NCBI GenBank assembly: GCA_021821565.1
Contig: JAKACI010000023.1
Span: 1-11,876, forward strand
Length of the DNA: 11,876 nucleotides
Reading direction: 5' to 3'
From: a bacterium
Lineage (GTDB): Bacteria > SZUA-79 > Acidulodesulfobacterales > Acidulodesulfobacteraceae
Shown here: one piece after another, positions 7,050 through 11,182 of the stretch
Position numbering within the stretch: the first letter of the stretch is position 1
Layout: the number at the start of each line of letters is the position of its first letter
Notes under the pieces: generated by a model
What the model was told of the DNA's origin: nothing
Databases searched by the model: none
What the model saw: the letters and a program-made list of their open reading frames with translations, nothing else
Translations under genes and position numbers: made by a program

Positions 7050-7191
7050 ACCCAACTTCAACATAATTAACGGCAGCATATAGCTGTATTTATGCGGTAA
7101 CAAAAATTTATATGCGGACTTCAAAATAAATAATAAAATGCTATAATTCAATTAGTTAAAATTTTTAATAGTAAAAGCGGTGAAGTTGGGT
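7050..7191 (-). mobile_element. F1 MITE-like element, copy 2 (142 bp)
   Basis: The left end is ACCCAACTTCA and the right end TGAAGTTGGGT, an 11 bp perfect inverted repeat. Its reverse complement aligns along its whole length with copy 1 at 4286-4435. The left flank is TA (7048-7049) and the right flank TG (7192-7193), so one side of a TA target may have mutated. It separates the permease from the TusA-like genes. The rest of the 262 bp gap holds nothing else except the promoter candidate described next. Confidence 0.75.
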
Positions 7192-7221
7192 TGCCGTATA
7201 AATGAAGCTGTATGGTATAAT
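7191..7221 (+). promoter_or_regulatory. promoter candidate at the F1 copy 2 right junction
   Basis: TATAAT at 7216-7221 lies 19 bp from TTGCCG (7191-7196), which begins at the last base of the F1 element. If used, transcription would begin about 17 nt before the start codon of the next gene, which has no visible Shine-Dalgarno sequence. Confidence 0.25.
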
Positions 7222-7244
7222 AATTAGCAATAATCAGACAAATT

Positions 7245-7502
7245 ATGAATAATATTTTACAGAAACAATCTGATAATGTCTATTTGCTTGATTGCAGAAA
7301 GTTAAGCGACAAAATGACTCAGGTATATGTCAAAAAGGTATTAGATAAACTTAAATCAGGATTTCATTTAAAGGTTTTGACAAAAGGTCCTTCGTGCGGT
7401 GAGTGTTTTAGCGTTTCGGAATTGTGCGAGGTTGAAAAATGTAAATTAATAAACGTTACGAACGAGAAAGGAATATATACCTATGAGGTTCTTAAAAATT
7501 AA
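7245..7502 (+). CDS. TusA-like protein lacking the CPxP motif
   Basis: This 85-residue protein is a clear paralogue of the next gene product: both share the YxLD strand, the helix YVKKVLDKLKSG, and a GxY end strand. In TusA-family carriers the sulfur-binding cysteine is in a CPxP motif at the start of helix 1; here the aligned four residues are DKMT (22-25), so that cysteine is gone. Five other cysteines are present: Cys17 (five residues before the lost position), a CGEC pair at 51-54, Cys61 and Cys66. It therefore cannot act as an ordinary TusA; it may use another thiol, bind metal, or partner the canonical copy. The start codon has no Shine-Dalgarno sequence and no alternative in-frame start is convincing. 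It lies 31 nt before the canonical tusA, probably in the same transcript. Confidence 0.78.
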   Translation: MNNILQKQSDNVYLLDCRKLSDKMTQVYVKKVLDKLKSGFHLKVLTKGPSCGECFSVSELCEVEKCKLINVTNEKGIYTYEVLKN

Positions 7503-7533
7503 ATTAAATTATGCAAGGAGGTTATAAATTATT

Positions 7534-7782
7534 ATGGCAGTAAAATTTGAAAAAATAAGCGATAACAATTACATGCTGGATGTTACGGGTTATGTTTGTC
7601 CTGTTCCTCAAATGTACGCAAAAAAAGTTTTAGAAAAGTTAAACAAAGGCGACCATATAAAGGTTATGGTTAACAATCCTTCTTCTCATGAAAGCATATC
7701 TCAATTTTGCAAAAATGAAGACCATCCTATAGTTGATACAACCCTTGAAAATGGTGTATATACAATTGAGATTGAAAAATAA
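7534..7782 (+). CDS. tusA: TusA family sulfur carrier protein
   Basis: 82-residue small cytosolic sulfur carrier. The family hallmark is intact: LDVTGYVCPVPQMYAKKVLEKL, with CPVP at 22-25, so Cys22 is the expected persulfide-forming residue. A second Cys lies at 49. The rest follows the two-layer fold pattern: strand, helix, the strand HIKVMVNNPS, helix, and a final strand ending YTIEIEK. AGGAGG at 7516-7521 precedes the ATG by 12 nt. In known systems TusA accepts sulfur from rhodaneses or YeeE-type transporters and passes it to DsrE-type proteins or reductases; all these partners are encoded close by, which suggests a role in sulfur dissimilation or import rather than tRNA thiolation. No dsrAB, hdr-like or tus operon genes are visible in the window. 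Confidence 0.92.
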   Translation: MAVKFEKISDNNYMLDVTGYVCPVPQMYAKKVLEKLNKGDHIKVMVNNPSSHESISQFCKNEDHPIVDTTLENGVYTIEIEK

Positions 7783-7861
7783 AAAAATATAAAGATATAA
7801 AATATTTTTAATTGTATTATGTTATCTGTTATTAATATTATGATTTAAAGAGGAGAGTAAT

Positions 7862-8170
7862 ATGCACATTGGTGTTGTGGTTACGGACGATAAATATTTA
7901 AACGATGCGATAAGCTTATTAAAAAAAGCATCTATCAAAGGTTTTGAAACTGAATGCTTTTTGACCGATAGAGGCGTTTTGCTGTTGAATTTTGATAATT
8001 TCACCGATTATGTAGATAAGATTAATTGTAAAGTTTCAGTTTGCGAACATTCTATTGACAGATTAGGAGAAACCAAAAATATTGAAAAGTTTAAAGATAA
8101 GATGATTATAGGCGGTCAATATCAGGATGCAGAATTAGTCAGTCGTTCCGATAAAGTTATTGTATTTTAA
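7862..8170 (+). CDS. DsrE-like sulfur relay protein
   Basis: 102 residues with a DsrE-superfamily layout: strand MHIGVVVTDD, helix DAISLLKKASIKG, strand ETECFLTDRGV with the family-like GV turn, and then the thiol site KVSVCEHSIDRLG, where Cys61 sits at the end of the central strand before a helix, the place of the active cysteine in DsrE proteins. Other cysteines are at 32 and 56. The C-terminal strand DKVIVF is also typical. AGGAG at 7851-7855 lies 6 nt before the ATG. DsrE proteins exchange sulfur with TusA, encoded 79 bp upstream, so this is a plausible acceptor or donor. It is not one of the well-marked DsrE2 or DsrEFH subunits as far as I can tell, so no symbol is given. Confidence 0.72.
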   Translation: MHIGVVVTDDKYLNDAISLLKKASIKGFETECFLTDRGVLLLNFDNFTDYVDKINCKVSVCEHSIDRLGETKNIEKFKDKMIIGGQYQDAELVSRSDKVIVF

Positions 8171-8361
8171 AAGTATATAAAAAAATATAGTTTACAAAAT
8201 TTATATTATTTGATACTGTTGTTAATATTAATTAGTTTTAAATAAAAAAATATAAAAATTAAATAATATAAATAATAATTTTCAAAAGTTAAATTGAATT
8301 AAAAATTACGAATTAAAGATTATTAAATATTGAGTAGAAGTCAATAAATCAAGGATAAATT
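8171..8361. other. AT-rich gap within the sulfur cluster
   Basis: 191 bp without any supported gene, repeat or hairpin. An AAGGA ribosome binding site at 8351-8355 belongs to the next gene. Confidence 0.6.
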
Positions 8362-8631
8362 ATGGAAAATAAAAAACCGAAACAAATATTAGTAATATCA
8401 CAGTTTAACAAAGATGAAGGGCTAAGAATGGCAAACGGTTTAACATTGCTGGATGATAAGGTGAGGATTGCCGTTATCGGCGATTTAGAAAGAAACGAAA
8501 ATGTTGATATTCAACTTGAAGCCATTGAGTTTGGTGAAACCCCATTACAATATATAAATTCAGATAAAGATTCTGATTTAAATAATTTAACCGATGAAAT
8601 TCAAAATGCTGACGTGGTGTATATCTTATGA
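8362..8631 (+). CDS. small DsrE-like protein without cysteine
   Basis: 89 residues that read as one Rossmann-like half: KQILVISQF (strand), GLRMANGLTLLDD (helix), KVRIAVIGDL (strand), a variable acidic middle (46-80), and a terminal strand ADVVYIL. The order and the strand-helix-strand spacing resemble DsrE/DsrF/TusC-type subunits, but there is no cysteine at all, so it cannot carry persulfide itself; in the DsrEFH/TusBCD complex the F/C subunit also lacks a catalytic cysteine. AAGGA at 8351-8355 gives 6 nt spacing to the ATG. The stop overlaps the next start in an ATGA, implying translational coupling and probably a complex of the two products. The assignment rests on fold pattern and context only. 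Confidence 0.62.
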   Translation: MENKKPKQILVISQFNKDEGLRMANGLTLLDDKVRIAVIGDLERNENVDIQLEAIEFGETPLQYINSDKDSDLNNLTDEIQNADVVYIL

Positions 8632-8828
8632 ATAAAAAATTTTTATTTTTATATGTTGACAGTTCGGAAATCGAAAAAGACAGGGTTATGCATAAAGTTG
8701 CCGAAAATTTGAAAAAAAGAGGTCTGGAAGTTAAAGAGATTACGAAGAATGATAATGAAGACGCTATTTTAGATGAAATATTATGGAGTGATGTTCCCGT
8801 TGTCGTAAAAGGTGCTGAAGATTTTTAA
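8628..8828 (+). CDS. 66-residue partner protein, translationally coupled
   Basis: Starts inside the previous gene's stop codon (ATGA at 8628-8631) and has no ribosome binding site of its own, so it depends on upstream translation. The 66 residues alternate strand and helix: KKFLFLYVDSSE, then KDRVMHKVAENLKKRGLEVKEI, then an acidic segment, and WSDVPVVVKGAEDF. No cysteine and no recognisable catalytic motif are present. The N-terminal part resembles the first strand-helix-strand unit of DsrE-fold or similar alpha/beta proteins. Because the two small products are each about half a domain or slightly more, they may form one composite unit. I do not recognise a family; the gene is supported by the overlap, codon use and position. 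Confidence 0.55.
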   Translation: MNKKFLFLYVDSSEIEKDRVMHKVAENLKKRGLEVKEITKNDNEDAILDEILWSDVPVVVKGAEDF

Positions 8829-8866
8829 ATAAATCTTAAAATTAGTTTAATACTATATTATGATTA

Positions 8867-8948
8867 ATTAACTATTAACTATTAACTATTAATTATTAAG
8901 TATAAGTATTAAGTATATTAAGTATTAAGTATATTAAGTATTAAGTAT
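8867..8948 (+). repeat. tandem repeat array in the rhodanese leader
   Basis: Two arrays abut. The 7-mer ATTAACT occurs three times plus one variant (8867-8894). Next comes ATTAAGTAT with a short spacer (8895-8907), then the 16-mer ATTAAGTATATTAAGT at 8908-8923 and 8924-8939, and a final ATTAAGTAT at 8940-8948. The array ends 20 bp before the rhodanese ribosome binding site, so copy-number change would alter the leader or promoter spacing. Confidence 0.75.
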
Positions 8949-8981
8949 TGGACATTAAATATTAACTTAGGAGAAAAAATT

Positions 8982-9938
8982 ATGAAAAAGTTAAAGTTTT
9001 TAATGCTTGTTCTGATAGTAATGTTTTTTGGAGTTAGTAGTGTTTACGCCTTAAATGTTCCAAAAGACCATTTAGTGTCGCCGCATTGGGTTTATAGCCA
9101 TATGCATAATAAGAATCTGGTTATAGTTGACGTGAGGGTTTCAAAAGCTTATGCTTCAGGGCACATTCCAGGCTCCGTAAATATACCGTTTCCTACAATA
9201 ATGCAAAATTACATAGCTATTCCTATTCTCGGCAACATTGCAAGTCCCGAGAAAATGACAAGCATTTACAGACACGCAGGTATAACAAATCACAGCGTAA
9301 TTGTTTTTACGGGAGGCGGTATGTCTAAATTTCCTCTCGGTTATAGTAATGAAACCCGGGCATTATGGACGGGATGGTTTTACGGGTTAACAAAAATGGC
9401 AATATTAAACGGCGGAATAGCAAAGTGGATGAAGGATAAGCTGCCCGTTACGACTAAACCATCGTACCATATGACAAGTAATTTTACGATTAAAAAGATG
9501 AGATTGCATTCACGCGCAACATATCAGAATATCTGGAAATATCTATATCTTCATAATGCTGTGCTAATTGATGCAAGACCCGCAGCGTGGTACAAAGGAA
9601 TAGACCATGACCCGAGATTTATAAAACACGGACATGTCCCAGGCGCAATTAATGTTCCGTTTACAAAATTTGAAAGAATGTCTAAAGCAGGTTATTATGA
9701 ATTTGTGACACCTGCAGAAGCAAGAGCGATATTGGTAAAAGCCGGCGTAAATTTTAGAAAACCTATAATCACGCAGTGTAATACAGGCTACTGGGCCAGC
9801 GCCGATTGGTTTGTAATAAAGTTTTTGCTTCACAAACGTAATGTTGCTGATTATAACGGTTCTTGGGTTCAATATTCAAGAATACCAAATGCACCTATAG
9901 TCGATTTGCATATACACAACTATGCAGTAAAGAAATAA
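8982..9938 (+). CDS. periplasmic tandem-domain rhodanese (thiosulfate:sulfurtransferase-like)
   Basis: 318 residues. The N-terminus is a Sec signal peptide (MKKLKFLMLVLIVMFFGVSSVYA, probable cleavage after Ala23), so the enzyme works in the periplasm. Two rhodanese domains follow. The first (about 30-155) has the DVR and SGHIPGSVNIPF landmarks at 50-52 and 59-70, but its active loop reads FTGGGMSKFPLGY and lacks a cysteine. The second (about 175-300) has IDARPAAWY, HGHVPGAINVPF (216-227) and the active loop QCNTGYWAS, placing the catalytic Cys at 266, the only cysteine in the whole protein. This matches the usual inactive-active domain arrangement of thiosulfate and mercaptopyruvate sulfurtransferases. 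AGGAG at 8969-8973 gives 8 nt spacing. It could release or carry sulfane sulfur from thiosulfate, polysulfide or a similar donor for the permease encoded upstream. The substrate is not determinable here. Confidence 0.92.
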   Translation: MKKLKFLMLVLIVMFFGVSSVYALNVPKDHLVSPHWVYSHMHNKNLVIVDVRVSKAYASGHIPGSVNIPFPTIMQNYIAIPILGNIASPEKMTSIYRHAGITNHSVIVFTGGGMSKFPLGYSNETRALWTGWFYGLTKMAILNGGIAKWMKDKLPVTTKPSYHMTSNFTIKKMRLHSRATYQNIWKYLYLHNAVLIDARPAAWYKGIDHDPRFIKHGHVPGAINVPFTKFERMSKAGYYEFVTPAEARAILVKAGVNFRKPIITQCNTGYWASADWFVIKFLLHKRNVADYNGSWVQYSRIPNAPIVDLHIHNYAVKK

Positions 9939-10298
9939 ATATTATTGTAGAAATATATAATTAACGCTTTAATTCTTCCATAGAATTTTATTTTATAGAT
10001 TTTCCATTACGCGGGAACGGCTGAGAGAGAATTTACAATTTCACTCGCTATATGCAGTCATCCTGAAGGAAAGCATGCAGTGTTTTATAGCCGTCGGCAT
10101 TTAAACGGCTCATTCGGTATTGCTTATCATTGAAATATCATTGATAGTTTCTATGGAAGAATTATAAGAATTAAGGTTGATGTATAGTTCCTCTTTTTAA
10201 TATATAAAATTAAATAAAAATAATGCAATAATTATTGAAATTTATAGAGATTTGAGATTTTTAATTTATTTAATTAATTTACTTGAGGTTTAAATTGT
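9939..10298. other. 360 bp intergenic region holding element F2
   Basis: No gene is supported. The middle 195 bp is the full F2 element; both flanks are plain AT-rich DNA. GAGG at 10285-10288 belongs to the next gene. Confidence 0.65.
9970..10164 (+). mobile_element. F2 MITE-like element, full copy (195 bp)
   Basis: The ends are a perfect 16 bp inverted repeat: TAATTCTTCCATAGAA at 9970-9985 and TTCTATGGAAGAATTA at 10149-10164. The interior is GC-richer than its surroundings and has a smaller hairpin, AGCCGT (10089-10094) with ACGGCT (10105-10110). The right part (10089-10164) is homologous, in opposite orientation, to 4190-4268. It contains no open reading frame of note, so it is non-autonomous. 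Lying between the rhodanese and Spy-like genes, its paired ends could also act as a transcription barrier. Confidence 0.75.
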
Positions 10299-10874
10299 AT
10301 GAAAAAAATTTCTTTAGCAGTGTTTTTGTTTTTAATAATTTTTTCAAGTTTTAATGTTATTAAGGCAGATGCAAAGATGCTCAATGCATGCGCTATGAAT
10401 AAGACAAAAAAAATGAGAAATTTGAAGAAATTTTTTATGTTGCATTCATTAGATTTTGCCTTCAATTTTTATATATTTCATCCAGGTCCTTACTGGGTTT
10501 TTCAAAATGCGAAGGCTTTAAAATTAACGCCGGCTCAGGCTCTAAAAGAGAAAATACTTACAAAAGAAATGATGAATGACACAAAAGCAGGCATTAAAGT
10601 ACTTAAAAAAGCAATAATTGAGTATAGAACTTATGCTATGCACAAAAATCCCGATATTAAAAAATTAATAAACGACGTCAAAGCAGTCGGAAAAGCGGAG
10701 ACATATCTTGCGTATGAAATGATACCCTTTCATATAAACGGCTACAGGGTGCTTAATACGTCCCAAAGAGCAATTTATGTGAAGCTTGCCGCAATGAAAG
10801 CAGAAAAGATGAGGGCAATGAGGCGTAAAGCAATGCGGATGATGCAAATGCTGCATAAAAAAATGGCGCATTAA
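10299..10874 (+). CDS. Spy/CpxP-like periplasmic protein, Met/His-rich C-terminus
   Basis: 191 residues with a Sec signal peptide (MKKISLAVFLFLIIFSSFNVIKADA, probable cleavage near Ala25). The mature part is almost entirely helical, with one Cys at 31. Two LTxxQ-like motifs, the mark of Spy/CpxP/ZraP-type periplasmic chaperones and metal sensors, are visible: LTPAQ at 76-80 and the looser LNTSQ at 152-156. HPGPYWVFQNAKALKL just before the first also suits the family. The C-terminal 26 residues are strikingly rich in Met (eight) and basic residues and end KKMAH, suggesting metal binding, possibly copper(I). GAGG at 10285-10288 is a modest ribosome binding site. It may protect the cell envelope or periplasmic redox proteins from metal or folding stress. 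Family placement is by motif only and moderately sure. Confidence 0.62.
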   Translation: MKKISLAVFLFLIIFSSFNVIKADAKMLNACAMNKTKKMRNLKKFFMLHSLDFAFNFYIFHPGPYWVFQNAKALKLTPAQALKEKILTKEMMNDTKAGIKVLKKAIIEYRTYAMHKNPDIKKLINDVKAVGKAETYLAYEMIPFHINGYRVLNTSQRAIYVKLAAMKAEKMRAMRRKAMRMMQMLHKKMAH

Positions 10875-10934
10875 AATTTTAAGTTAATCTTTAATATAGA
10901 TATTTAGACATTATAAAAGTTAAGAACATAAAAA

Positions 10935-11038
10935 TCCCAAAATTGCCGATAGAGATTGTTAAAATAGCTTTAAAGTTATATAAATATTAGATTACCGCCT
11001 AGAAACTAAAAAATAATTATCTATCGGCAATTTTGGGA
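10935..11038. mobile_element. F3 inverted-repeat element (104 bp)
   Basis: TCCCAAAATTGCCGATAGA at 10935-10953 and its exact reverse complement at 11020-11038 form perfect 19 bp ends around a 66 bp AT-rich interior. AAAA precedes the left end and AAAT follows the right, so a short A-rich target duplication is possible but not provable. The exact 19 bp arms are far beyond chance. It is either a very small MITE or a long-looped bidirectional terminator for the Spy-like gene 60 bp upstream; no second copy is in the window. Confidence 0.6.
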
Positions 11039-11140
11039 AAATATTTAATATTGATTTATATAATATTTTATTGTATTATTATTAAAAATAATAATTAAAT
11101 TTTATTTTTATGATTTAAAACTATTTAACCCTTCACAAAT

Positions 11141-11172
11141 TATCTATCTATCTATCTATCTATGTATCTATG
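11141..11172 (+). repeat. TATC tetranucleotide microsatellite
   Basis: Five perfect TATC units (11141-11160) are followed by TATG, TATC and TATG (11161-11172), ending 14 nt before the TetR start codon, in the place where a ribosome binding site or promoter would be. Confidence 0.8.
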
Positions 11173-11182
11173 GTCTATAGTA

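Noticed and set aside
8867..8948. Repeat array considered as a CRISPR
   Set aside because: The units are 7 and 16 bp with no unique spacers; simple tandem repeats.
9564..9872. 102-codon open frame on the minus strand within the rhodanese gene
   Set aside because: Antisense shadow of a well-supported gene; the translation has no recognisable features and no ribosome binding site.
10010..10080. GCGGGAACGGCTGAGAGA suggested a TPP riboswitch (thi-box-like CTGAGA)
   Set aside because: The obligatory downstream half of the riboswitch is absent, the stretch is inside the F2 element, and the next gene is not thiamine related.
10665..10871. His- and Cys-rich 68-codon minus-strand frame
   Set aside because: Mirror image of the Met/Arg-rich tail of the Spy-like gene; its composition is a by-product of the sense codons.
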